A stretch of DNA of 14,833 nucleotides from assembly GCA_017461825.1 (NCBI GenBank), contig JAFTXB010000170.1, positions 1 to 14,833 on the forward strand, in the 5' to 3' direction. The first letter of the stretch is position 1, and the number at the start of each line of letters is the position of its first letter. Below, in pieces: positions 1-6,409 of this stretch. The notes beneath the pieces are model-generated. The model was not told the origin of the DNA and did no database searches. It worked only from the letters and a program-made list of their open reading frames with translations. Source of the DNA: Clostridia bacterium. Lineage in GTDB: Bacteria > Bacillota > Clostridia > Oscillospirales > CAG-272. The position numbers and the translations under genes were made by a program.

Positions 1-267
1 ACCAAGCTTCAAAGCATAGATGAGCATTTGAGAACGCAAATAAGGGTGATAATTTGGAAACAGTGGAAAACCATACGGAAAAGAGAATGGGGACTACTAA
101 AGCTTGGAGTGCCGAAATGGATCGCTCACAAGGTTGCCAATTGGGGGGATCATTACCAATTTGTAGCTACAAAATCTGTTCTTGCACGAGCAATTTCCAA
201 AGAAAAACTGACCAAGCGAGGCTTAGTCAGTCTTTCGGATTACTACCACAAGGTAGCACATATTTGA
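1..267 (+). CDS. ltrA: group II intron reverse transcriptase/maturase, C-terminal fragment
   Basis: This is the 3' end of an intron-encoded protein that binds its intron RNA, helps it splice and reverse-transcribes it during mobility. The frame is open from base 1, so an internal TTG at 28 is not a real start. The visible 88 residues match the maturase-specific domain (GIIM/domain X): an LRTQIRVIIWKQWK stretch, then KLGVPKWIAHKVAN and a closing LTKRGLVSLSDYY segment. The protein stops directly after this domain, so no C-terminal HNH endonuclease domain is present. It ends 9 bases before domain V, as expected for an ORF in domain IV. The fingers-palm RT domain with its YADD motif must lie upstream of the window. 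Confidence 0.9.
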   Translation, partial: TKLQSIDEHLRTQIRVIIWKQWKTIRKREWGLLKLGVPKWIAHKVANWGDHYQFVATKSVLARAISKEKLTKRGLVSLSDYYHKVAHI

Positions 268-276
268 TTTTGAATT

Positions 277-343
277 GAACCGCCGTATGCCGAACGGCAC
301 GTACGGTGGTGTGAGAGGGGAGAGAATTTCTCCTCTACTCGAT
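277..343 (+). ncRNA. group II intron domains V and VI
   Basis: Domain V is at about 277-310. ACCGCCGTA pairs with TACGGTGGT (one G-U pair), then a two-base CG bulge on the 3' side, then TGCC/GGCA closed by a GAAC tetraloop. This 34-nt hairpin with its two-nucleotide bulge is the catalytic core signature. Domain VI follows at about 312-343 as a purine/pyrimidine stem (GAGGGGAGA against TTCTCCTCT) with an adenosine in the CTACTC segment 8 bases before the end, the expected position of the branch-point A. Pairings were read by eye. Confidence 0.85.
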
Positions 344-430
344 TGCGAAAAATCATTTGATACGCCGCTGTATGAGATAAAGACAGCAAAAACGCATGCG
401 CAGACCGTAAAGGTGTTCGTTTACTTCTAA
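344..430 (+). pseudogene. probable 3' exon of the intron-interrupted gene
   Basis: Directly after the inferred intron 3' end there is an open frame of 28 codons ending in TAA at 428-430. It reads CEKSFDTPLYEIKTAK and continues to a hydrophobic KVFVYF ending, a composition that looks like real protein. It has no start codon or RBS of its own, which fits the 3' exon of a gene whose 5' exon lies beyond the left edge. I do not recognise the protein. If the intron splices, the gene may still be functional rather than broken. The alternative is a chance open stretch of under 90 bases. Confidence 0.45.
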
Positions 431-440
431 AAAGGCATAA

Positions 441-483
441 GAAAAGAGCGAATTAAACACTTTTTAGGTGTTCAACTCGCTCT
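441..483 (-). terminator. Rho-independent terminator of the tRNA-Ser gene
   Basis: Read on the minus strand, AGAGCGAGTTGAACAC (468-483) can pair with GTGTTTAATTCGCTCT (445-460) around a 7-base loop, with a few internal mismatches, and is followed by TTTCTT. It begins only 4 bases after the encoded CCA of the tRNA. There is no T-run on the plus-strand side, so it serves the minus strand. Confidence 0.75.
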
Positions 484-487
484 CACT

Positions 488-578
488 TGGCGGAGAAGGT
501 GGGATTTGAACCCACGCGACGCGTTAACGCCCTACGAGATTTCGAGTCACGCCTCTTCGACCACTTGAGTACTTCTCC
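488..578 (-). tRNA. tRNA-Ser (anticodon CGA)
   Basis: The minus strand folds as a class II tRNA of 91 nt with encoded CCA. The acceptor stem GGAGAAG pairs with CTTCTCC, followed by discriminator G and CCA. The D arm is CTC/GAG, the anticodon loop is CTCGAAA with anticodon CGA (reads codon UCG), a long variable arm contains GCGTTAACGC, and the T arm is GTGGG-TTCAAAT-CCCAC. The long variable arm and G discriminator support serine. The anticodon stem CGTGA/TCTCG contains a U-U mismatch at its central pair (29-41), which is unusual but does not by itself make it a pseudogene. Confidence 0.93.
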
Positions 579-599
579 GTATTATTTACAACGTCTGTT

Positions 600-628
600 A
601 TTATAACACATTTTGGAGTAAAAAGCAA
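600..628 (-). promoter_or_regulatory. sigma-A promoter of tRNA-Ser
   Basis: On the minus strand TTGCTT (623-628) and a perfect TATAAT (600-605) are separated by exactly 17 bases. The -10 box lies about 21 bases upstream of the mature 5' end of the tRNA, which fits a short leader. The same TTGCTT-17-TATAAT form occurs before the polysaccharide operon at 3757. Confidence 0.75.
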
Positions 629-750
629 GGTCTTTTTCAAATTTTTTAAAAAATTTTTTTCGAAAATTTTTTCGATTCTGATCTGTGCGGCTGTTTTGTA
701 TTTTTGTATCTTTTTTTAAGGTTCGTTTTTTGTAAATTTATGCAGAATAG

Positions 751-781
751 GTTGATACATTCACAAAAAGTTCATACATTG
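751..781 (+). repeat. tandem direct repeats upstream of rhaB
   Basis: GTTGATACATTC (751-762) and GTTCATACATTG (770-781) match at 10 of 12 positions and are spaced 19 bases start to start, roughly two helical turns. They lie just upstream of, and reach into, the probable -35 region of the rhaB promoter. Direct repeats in this position are typical binding sites of activators such as the AraC family; that reading is inference. Confidence 0.35.
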
Positions 782-808
782 TTTAGGATTTTATGCTATA
801 ATTATAAT
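779..808 (+). promoter_or_regulatory. probable rhaB promoter
   Basis: Two overlapping TATAAT hexamers occur at 797-802 and 803-808. The second has TTGTTT at 779-784 with an 18-base spacer. The -35 match is weak, compatible with a promoter that needs an activator. The surrounding 260 bases (580-840) are very AT-rich with long T tracts, and I see no coding sequence there. Confidence 0.45.
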
Positions 809-870
809 GATTTAACTACTATTTCTAAATAATTTGTTTTTGGTTGTTTTGAAATATGCAGGAGGTATTT

Positions 871-2343
871 ATGACTGATATGAAAATGCTGGCAATTGAT
901 CTCGGCGCCTCGAGCGGACGTGGAATTGTCGGCTCTTTTAACGGTGAAAAATTGAGCCTTTGCGAAAATCATCGTTTTTCCAATGACCCTGTAATTACAA
1001 ACGGAAGAATGTATTGGGATATTCTCCGTATCTTTCACGAGATCAAGCAGTCAATTACCAAAACAGTGATTGCCGGTGAGGGGATCCGTTCTATCGGAAT
1101 TGACACTTGGGGCGTGGATTATGCGTTGCTCGATCGAAACGGTCGCATGCTTGCCAATCCCACCCACTACCGTGACCGCCGTACCGTGGGGATCGTTGAC
1201 TACGCCTCGGACAAGCTCTCCATGGAGCAACTTTATGCCACATGCGGGATCCAGTGCTTGGAATTTAACACGGTTTTTCAGCTACTTGCCGATCTTCGTG
1301 AGGATCCATCGGTATTTGACCGTGCTTCGCGCATGTTGAATATTCCCGACCTTCTCAACTATTTTCTGACGGGAAAGATGGCAAACGAGTATACCGTACT
1401 TTCCACAGGCGCGCTTTTAGACGCAAAAACACGTGGAATCGCTTTTGAAATGTTGGAGCAGATGGGAATTCCGCGTCATCTGTTCGGTGACGTTGTAAGC
1501 CCCGGTACCCGACTTGGCAAGCTTTTGCCGCAAGTGCTTGAGGAAACCGGCAAGACCGATGCTGAGGTAATGACGGTTGCATCGCACGACACCGCCAGTG
1601 CGGTTCTTGCTGTTCCTACACAGGAAAAGGACTTTATTTATATCAGCAGCGGTACATGGTCGCTTATGGGCACCGAACTTTCCGAACCGCTGATCAATGC
1701 GGAATCCGAAAGACTGAATTTAACAAATGAGGGCGGCGCGATGAACACCGTCCGTTTCCTGAAAAATATCATGGGACTCTGGCTCATTCAAGAGTCGAGA
1801 CGTCAATGGCGGCGTGAGGGAAATGAATACAGCTTTGCTCAAATGGAAGCGTGGGCTAAGGAGTGTAAGCCATTGCAGTGCTTTATCGATCCCGATGACG
1901 CATCCTTTGCAACACCCGGCAACATGCCCGAGCGTATTCGCGAATTCTGCCGCCGTACGGGGCAGCATGTACCCGAAAGCGTGGGTGAGGTGGTGCGTTG
2001 CATCTATGAGAGCCTTGCACTCAAGTATCGCAAGACCGCGGAGTCGATTGAAGAGCTGATGGGCAAGCAGGCAAAGGTTATCCATGTTGTGGGCGGCGGA
2101 ACCAAGGACGGTTTTTTGTCTCAGATGACAGCAGATGCCTGCGGGGTGCCTGTTGCGGCAGGACCCGAGGAGGCGACCGCTATCGGAAACCTGATGATGC
2201 AAACGATTGCCGCAGGTGAGGTTGCCGATCTTGCTGAAGCACGGCAGGTGGTTGCGGCTTCATTTGCGCTCAAGCATTACGAGCCTACGTCCGATCGCGG
2301 CGTATGGGATGAAGCATACGGAAAATTTTGCGCACTCTACTGA
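871..2343 (+). CDS. rhaB: rhamnulokinase (FGGY sugar kinase)
   Basis: This cytoplasmic kinase phosphorylates L-rhamnulose at O-1 with ATP, the second step of L-rhamnose catabolism. At 490 residues it matches the family's usual length of about 480-490. The N-terminal phosphate-binding motif AIDLGASSGR is at residues 8-17, GTWSLMG at 261-267, and the ATP-binding segment VVGGGTKDG followed by GPEEATAIGN at about 406-440. ATG 871 is chosen because AGGAGG sits 5 bases before it; an upstream in-frame ATG at 856 would place that RBS inside the gene. No rhamnose isomerase, aldolase or transporter gene is in the window, so rhaB stands apart from the rest of its pathway here. Rhamnulokinase rather than xylulokinase or glycerol kinase is favoured by the GASSGR form of the first motif and by overall similarity. 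Confidence 0.9.
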   Translation: MTDMKMLAIDLGASSGRGIVGSFNGEKLSLCENHRFSNDPVITNGRMYWDILRIFHEIKQSITKTVIAGEGIRSIGIDTWGVDYALLDRNGRMLANPTHYRDRRTVGIVDYASDKLSMEQLYATCGIQCLEFNTVFQLLADLREDPSVFDRASRMLNIPDLLNYFLTGKMANEYTVLSTGALLDAKTRGIAFEMLEQMGIPRHLFGDVVSPGTRLGKLLPQVLEETGKTDAEVMTVASHDTASAVLAVPTQEKDFIYISSGTWSLMGTELSEPLINAESERLNLTNEGGAMNTVRFLKNIMGLWLIQESRRQWRREGNEYSFAQMEAWAKECKPLQCFIDPDDASFATPGNMPERIREFCRRTGQHVPESVGEVVRCIYESLALKYRKTAESIEELMGKQAKVIHVVGGGTKDGFLSQMTADACGVPVAAGPEEATAIGNLMMQTIAAGEVADLAEARQVVAASFALKHYEPTSDRGVWDEAYGKFCALY

Positions 2344-2433
2344 CGAAAAATTACCCGTCAGGTCGGAGGTTTGAAAAAGTCTGCCTTCGATATTGGGGAT
2401 ATAAAATGAAAAATAAAAAATTTGGAGGCTTTT

Positions 2434-3585
2434 ATGAAGGACAATCAGTGCGGAGATCTTGCCGTAATTGGCATGAGAGGCTGTGAAAGGTTTACCACAC
2501 AGGTAGACAATTATCTCAAGGACTGGCGCAGACGCGGCGGAGAGGAGAAATCCTTTATTATTGACGCGGACTGCCCCCGTTTCGGTTCCGGTGAAGGAAA
2601 GGGTATTATTCACGAATCCATGCGTGGCAAGGATGTTTACATCATTTGTGACACATTTAACTACGGTGTAACTTACAAAATGTATGGGATGACGGTTCCG
2701 ATGAGCCCGGACGACCATTATGCCGATCTCAAGCGTATCATTGCGGCGATCGGCGGTAAAGCAAGACGTATCACCGTGATCATGCCCATGCTTTATGAAG
2801 GCAGACAGCACAAGAAATCCAGCCGCGAGTCTTTGGACTGTGCCTTGATGCTTCAGGAGCTGGTAGCTATGGGCGTGTCCAATATTTTGACCTTTGATGC
2901 GCATGATTCGCGTATCTCCAACGCAATTCCGCTTTCGGGCTTTGACAATGTTCAGCCTACTTATCAGATGATCAAAGCTTTGGTACGCGCCGTTCCCGAC
3001 GTGCAGATCGACAAGGATCATATGGCGATCATTTCTCCCGACGAGGGCGCAATGTCCCGTTGTATGTATTACAGCTCGGTTTTGGGACTTGACATTGGTA
3101 TGTTTTACAAGAGAAGAAACTATTCGATCGTGATCAACGGCAGAAACCCCATTGAGGCACACGAGTACCTTGGACAGGATCTGCACGGCAAGGATGCTAT
3201 TGTTGTTGACGATATGATCTCCTCTGGTGAATCTATGCTCGATGTTTGTAAGCAGCTGAAGGAGCGCGGCGCAAACCGTGTCTTCTGTTGCGCAACCTTC
3301 GGTCTCTTTACCGACGGCTTTGACAAGTTTGACCAAGCCTTTAAGGACGGAGTTTTCGACAGAGTTCTGTCGACCAACCTGATCTATCGCCGTCCGGAGC
3401 TTTTGAAAAAGCCTTTGTTTGTTGATGTCAATATGTGCAAGTATGTTGCATATCTCATTGATACGTTGAATGACGACGCAACCATAAGCTCGTTGCTCAA
3501 TCCCGTCAAACGAATTCAAGCTTTGATGGAGAAGCACCGCGGTGAGCTTGCTTCGCAGATGAAGATCGACTTTGACGAGAAATAA
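2434..3585 (+). CDS. prs: ribose-phosphate pyrophosphokinase (PRPP synthetase), long divergent type
   Basis: The enzyme makes 5-phosphoribosyl diphosphate from ribose 5-phosphate and ATP for nucleotide, histidine and tryptophan synthesis. Seen in order: the flexible catalytic loop RQHKKSSRES (from residue 124), the metal-binding FDAHDSR region (154-160) and the PRPP loop VVDDMISSGES (257-267), within two phosphoribosyltransferase-like halves. At 383 residues it is about 65 longer than the usual 310-320, and the PRPP loop reads SSGES where classical enzymes have TGGT-like residues. This fits a variant known from Clostridia annotations. ATG 2434 is chosen because GGAGG lies 5 bases upstream; a TTG at 2422 would overlap that RBS. 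It follows rhaB by 90 bases on the same strand with no convincing promoter between, so partial co-transcription is possible. Confidence 0.85.
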   Translation: MKDNQCGDLAVIGMRGCERFTTQVDNYLKDWRRRGGEEKSFIIDADCPRFGSGEGKGIIHESMRGKDVYIICDTFNYGVTYKMYGMTVPMSPDDHYADLKRIIAAIGGKARRITVIMPMLYEGRQHKKSSRESLDCALMLQELVAMGVSNILTFDAHDSRISNAIPLSGFDNVQPTYQMIKALVRAVPDVQIDKDHMAIISPDEGAMSRCMYYSSVLGLDIGMFYKRRNYSIVINGRNPIEAHEYLGQDLHGKDAIVVDDMISSGESMLDVCKQLKERGANRVFCCATFGLFTDGFDKFDQAFKDGVFDRVLSTNLIYRRPELLKKPLFVDVNMCKYVAYLIDTLNDDATISSLLNPVKRIQALMEKHRGELASQMKIDFDEK

Positions 3586-3631
3586 TCCAAAATAAACTGA
3601 TTTTTGACCGACGGATGTCGGTTAGTCCTTA

Positions 3632-3643
3632 GCAAACGTTTGC
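3632..3643. promoter_or_regulatory. perfect palindrome resembling a LacI/PurR-family operator
   Basis: GCAAACGTTTGC is a perfect 12-bp palindrome centred on CG. It equals the core of the Escherichia coli PurR operator consensus (ACGCAAACGTTTGCGT) and has the form of LacI/GalR-family operators in general. It lies between prs and the polysaccharide operon, 114 bases upstream of that operon's -35 box, and its right half forms part of the terminator arm that follows. No regulator gene is in the window, so regulator identity is unknown. Confidence 0.4.
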
Positions 3644-3715
3644 CTCGGTATTGAATGGCAGCGCGCGGTATGAGTGCGGCTGTGCGGTGGCTTCAATATC
3701 AGGCAGACGTTTTTT
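3638..3715 (+). terminator. large terminator-like hairpin after prs
   Basis: GTTTGCCT (3638-3645) pairs with AGGCAGAC (3701-3708, one G-U), and inside it TATTGAA (3649-3655) pairs with TTCAATA (3692-3698), enclosing a GC-rich 36-base apical region. Six T's follow directly (3710-3715). This fits an intrinsic terminator for prs, placed just before the next promoter. The unusually long apical region and the overlap with the palindrome at 3632-3643 also allow a regulated leader structure. Apart from this hairpin, the palindrome and the next promoter, the 264-base gap holds only a weak ACCGAC/GTCGGT stem at 3607-3622. Confidence 0.55.
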
Positions 3716-3756
3716 GTATCTTTTTATCCTTGTCCGCATCTTTTTTTATATAACGG

Positions 3757-3785
3757 TTGCTTTTTTTGCGTTTTGGTGTTATAAT
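3757..3785 (+). promoter_or_regulatory. sigma-A promoter of the polysaccharide operon
   Basis: TTGCTT (3757-3762) and TATAAT (3780-3785) are separated by exactly 17 bases, followed about 65 bases later by the TTG start of the first gene. It lies 42 bases after the T-run of the preceding terminator-like hairpin, so transcription of the operon probably starts anew here. Confidence 0.75.
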
Positions 3786-3849
3786 AATATGGAATATAGA
3801 TTGCGAGCGTATATCGTTTGCGGCAGGGAAGTGAAAGGAAGGTGGAGTT

Positions 3850-5322
3850 TTGAATTCGATAAAGCATTTTCGAAGCTTTTTAACCGGTTTTGAAAAACTG
3901 ATTGATTATGTGTTGAATTTTTTAATTGCATATGGGGCATATTGGATCGTCCGAGTGCTATATCCCGCAAGTTTTGTTGTGTCAACGGTGCGTGGCCTTT
4001 TTATCATTGCGACTTTTTGCTTGATCGCGTCATTTTTATATAATTATTATAATGTGTATCTCCCCATGCGTACGAGACGTCCGTTGTTTTTTATCAGCCG
4101 TATTCTACTTGTCAACATGGAGTTGACAATTTTGTCGGTTGCAACGGTGTGGATCCTTCATGAGAAATCTGCCACGCCTTTTATCGTGTGGATCTCCATC
4201 AGCATTGGGATAAGCCTGTTTATTTTGGTTAGCAAAAAGGTTGTAATGATATCCTTTTTGCACACGCTCCGTGCACGCCAACGTAATATCAAGCATGTTT
4301 TGCTGATCACCGACAGCCAGGAAATGGCAGATGCATATATGGAAGAGATCCTTGACAACCCACAGTTTGGTTATTCGGTGATCGGATACGTGGGGAATTT
4401 GAATGTGATCGGACTTCCTCACCTTGGAACAACGGGAGACCTTGACCGTATATTGAAAGAGTACCGTCCGGATGAGGTCGTTTTGGCTTTTGACACGGTT
4501 CGGAAACGTGTGATCACAAAATATATTTCGGTTTGCAATGACAACTGTGCCAAGATCATGGTCGTGCCTGCGATCTGTGGTTATTTCCGTTCGCCCCGTC
4601 AGGTGACCGAGCTTGGAAATTTACCGCTGATCGATATTCGCAGCACACCGCTTGACAATGCGATGAATCGTTTCCTCAAGCGCAGTTTGGATGTGATCGC
4701 ATCGCTTTTCCTGATCGTTGTAACATCCCCCCTGATGCTCTTTACCGCAATCGGTGTGCGGTTGTCTTCGCCCGGTCCGATCCTCTTCAGGCAGACGAGA
4801 GTGGGAAAGAACAACCGTGAATTTGTGATGTATAAATTCCGCTCAATGCGTGTTAACGACAGCGAGGAAACGGGATGGTCGACCGAAAAGGATCCCAGAA
4901 AGACCAAATTCGGTGCTTTTATCCGCAAGTTCGCGCTCGACGAGCTCCCACAGTTCTTTAATGTTCTCAAGGGCGACATGAGCCTTGTCGGACCGCGCCC
5001 CGAGGTGCCTTTTTACGTTGAAAAATTCCGCAAAGAGGTGCCGCTTTATATGCTTAAGCACACGCTTCGCCCCGGTATTACAGGACTTGCGCAGGTCAAG
5101 GGCTTGCGCGGAGACACATCGATCCAGGCGCGGATCGACGAGGACATCGACTATATTGAAAACTGGAGCTTTTGGGGAGATATCAAGATCCTTTTGATGA
5201 CCCCATTCTGTGCGGTGAACCGTCATGAAAAATACGCCGCGAAGGAAGTGGAGGAGCTGAAAAAGCAAGAAGAGAAGCAACGCAGACGTGCGGAGGCAGG
5301 GATCGACGATGAAGAAGAGTAA
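3850..5322 (+). CDS. polyprenyl-phosphate sugar-1-phosphate transferase (exopolysaccharide initiating enzyme)
   Basis: This membrane enzyme transfers a sugar phosphate from a nucleotide sugar to undecaprenyl phosphate, starting assembly of a surface polysaccharide repeat unit. The 490 residues show four N-terminal membrane segments (about residues 15-135), a cytosolic Rossmann-like CoA-binding-type region (about 145-245) and a C-terminal bacterial sugar transferase domain beginning LKRSLDVIASLF with its re-entrant hydrophobic helix. Visible motifs are the MYKFRSM segment, the catalytic Asp-Glu pair D364-E365 in LDELPQ and the nucleotide-sugar motif SLVGPRPE (378-385). The arrangement is that of WbaP/WcaJ-type enzymes, but the sugar cannot be told. 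The start is TTG 3850, preceded by AAGGAAGGTGGAG. The end carries a highly charged KKQEEKQRRR-type tail whose last codons overlap the next gene. Confidence 0.9.
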   Translation: MNSIKHFRSFLTGFEKLIDYVLNFLIAYGAYWIVRVLYPASFVVSTVRGLFIIATFCLIASFLYNYYNVYLPMRTRRPLFFISRILLVNMELTILSVATVWILHEKSATPFIVWISISIGISLFILVSKKVVMISFLHTLRARQRNIKHVLLITDSQEMADAYMEEILDNPQFGYSVIGYVGNLNVIGLPHLGTTGDLDRILKEYRPDEVVLAFDTVRKRVITKYISVCNDNCAKIMVVPAICGYFRSPRQVTELGNLPLIDIRSTPLDNAMNRFLKRSLDVIASLFLIVVTSPLMLFTAIGVRLSSPGPILFRQTRVGKNNREFVMYKFRSMRVNDSEETGWSTEKDPRKTKFGAFIRKFALDELPQFFNVLKGDMSLVGPRPEVPFYVEKFRKEVPLYMLKHTLRPGITGLAQVKGLRGDTSIQARIDEDIDYIENWSFWGDIKILLMTPFCAVNRHEKYAAKEVEELKKQEEKQRRRAEAGIDDEEE

Positions 5323-6409
5323 GATCCTTTATGCTGCCTCGACCGCCTCGCATTTGCGGCGCTTTCATAAGCCTTATATCGAGGCACTTTCCGACGATGC
5401 GACGGTTTTGACCATGGCAAACGGAGAAGGCGTGGATCTTTGCGTTCCCTTTGCAAAGAGTTTTTTCAGCCTTTCCAATTTCAAATGTGTTTTTCAGATC
5501 CGTAAGATCCTCAAAAGAGAGCGATTTGACCGCGTGATCCTTAACACGAGTCTGACGGCTTTTTTGGTGCGTGCGGCGATGCTTGGAATGAGAAACCGTC
5601 CATACGTGCTCAATGTGGTACACGGATATTTGTTCCCGAAAGAGGGAAAAGGCGTTAAGAATCGCTTTTTGTTGATTTGCGAAAAGCTGATGCGCCGCGT
5701 GACCGACGATATTGCCGTGATGAACGACGAGGATCTTTCGATTGCGTCAAAATATCGGCTGTGTCGTGGAAAGGTCTTTATGACGCACGGCATGGGGATT
5801 CCCGACGCTCCTTTTTGTGCCGACGGCGCGGATCGTGTGCGCGAGGAGTTTGGTGTCGGATCTGATGAATTGTTACTGCTGTTCGTTGGTGAATTGAGCC
5901 GACGGAAAAATCAAGGCTTTTTGATCTCTTGCATGGCGCGGTTGCGTCAAAAAGGCCATCCCGTAAAGCTGCTTTTGTTGGGGGAGGGAAGCGAGCGCGA
6001 GGTGCTTGAGGCACAGATTTCCGAATTGGGTCTTGATGGACAAGTCTTTTTGGCGGGAAACCGTGAGCCTGTCGCTCCATATCTTGCCGCCGCTGATCTT
6101 TACGTCTCGGCAAGTTTTTCGGAGGGACTTCCGTTTAACGTCATGGAGGCGATGGATGCAGGACTTCCCATTTTGGCGAGCGATACGAAGGGACAGTACG
6201 ATCTTTTGTCTGCGTATGAAGGATGCTTATATCCTCTGTATCATGAGAATGATTTTTGTGAGGCTTTGTTACCTTTGATCGAGTCTCATTCGTACGGGGC
6301 CGGAAGTCGCCGATATCCAAGTCTTGCAAAATACCGTCTCTCGGCTGTTTTTGATGATAATATGAAAATTTTAACGAAAGGATCCAATGAGAATGAAACC
6401 GGGAATTGA
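5309..6409 (+). CDS. GT4-family glycosyltransferase
   Basis: A cytosolic retaining glycosyltransferase of 366 residues that probably adds a sugar to the lipid-linked repeat unit begun by the preceding enzyme. Fold GT-B is indicated by an N-terminal acceptor domain with VVHGYLFPKEGKG and a C-terminal donor domain with VGELSRRKNQ and LLLLGEGSE. The GT4 E-x7-E motif EGLPFNVME is at residues 272-280. ATG 5309 is chosen because it overlaps the upstream gene by 14 bases and has GAGGCAGG upstream; a GTG at 5288 is possible but less likely. Donor and acceptor cannot be deduced. It overlaps the next gene by 23 bases, so the three genes are translationally packed. Confidence 0.87.
   Translation: MKKSKILYAASTASHLRRFHKPYIEALSDDATVLTMANGEGVDLCVPFAKSFFSLSNFKCVFQIRKILKRERFDRVILNTSLTAFLVRAAMLGMRNRPYVLNVVHGYLFPKEGKGVKNRFLLICEKLMRRVTDDIAVMNDEDLSIASKYRLCRGKVFMTHGMGIPDAPFCADGADRVREEFGVGSDELLLLFVGELSRRKNQGFLISCMARLRQKGHPVKLLLLGEGSEREVLEAQISELGLDGQVFLAGNREPVAPYLAAADLYVSASFSEGLPFNVMEAMDAGLPILASDTKGQYDLLSAYEGCLYPLYHENDFCEALLPLIESHSYGAGSRRYPSLAKYRLSAVFDDNMKILTKGSNENETGN

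Larger units (their letters stand above)
1..343 (+). mobile_element. group II intron, 3' portion (5' end outside window)
   Basis: The window opens inside a bacterial group II intron. What is seen is the C-terminal end of a maturase reading frame, then after only 9 bases a 34-nt domain V hairpin, then a domain VI hairpin ending in CTACTCGAT, the usual kind of 3' terminus for these introns. The order ORF (domain IV), domain V, domain VI is the normal architecture. The 3' splice junction is placed after base 343 from the conserved ending and could be off by one or two bases. The 5' end, domains I-III and the catalytic RT domain lie to the left of the window, so the structural class cannot be assigned with certainty. 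Confidence 0.88.

Noticed and set aside
2341..2433. Possible terminator or promoter between rhaB and prs
   Set aside because: The only stem (TGACG/CGTCA) is 5 bp without a T-run, and TATAAA at 2400-2405 has no acceptable -35 at 16-18 bases.
2260..3537. 425-codon minus-strand open frame opposite prs
   Set aside because: It lies antisense to a clearly conserved PRPP synthetase, starts inside rhaB, has no recognisable domain, and is an effect of codon composition.
3607..3622. ACCGAC/GTCGGT hairpin just after prs
   Set aside because: Only 6 bp and followed by TAGTCCTTAG rather than a T-run, so not supported as a terminator; the larger hairpin at 3638-3715 fits better.
3651..3893. 80-codon plus-strand frame before the polysaccharide operon
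   Set aside because: It covers the terminator hairpin and promoter and ends inside the sugar transferase gene; no RBS at its start.
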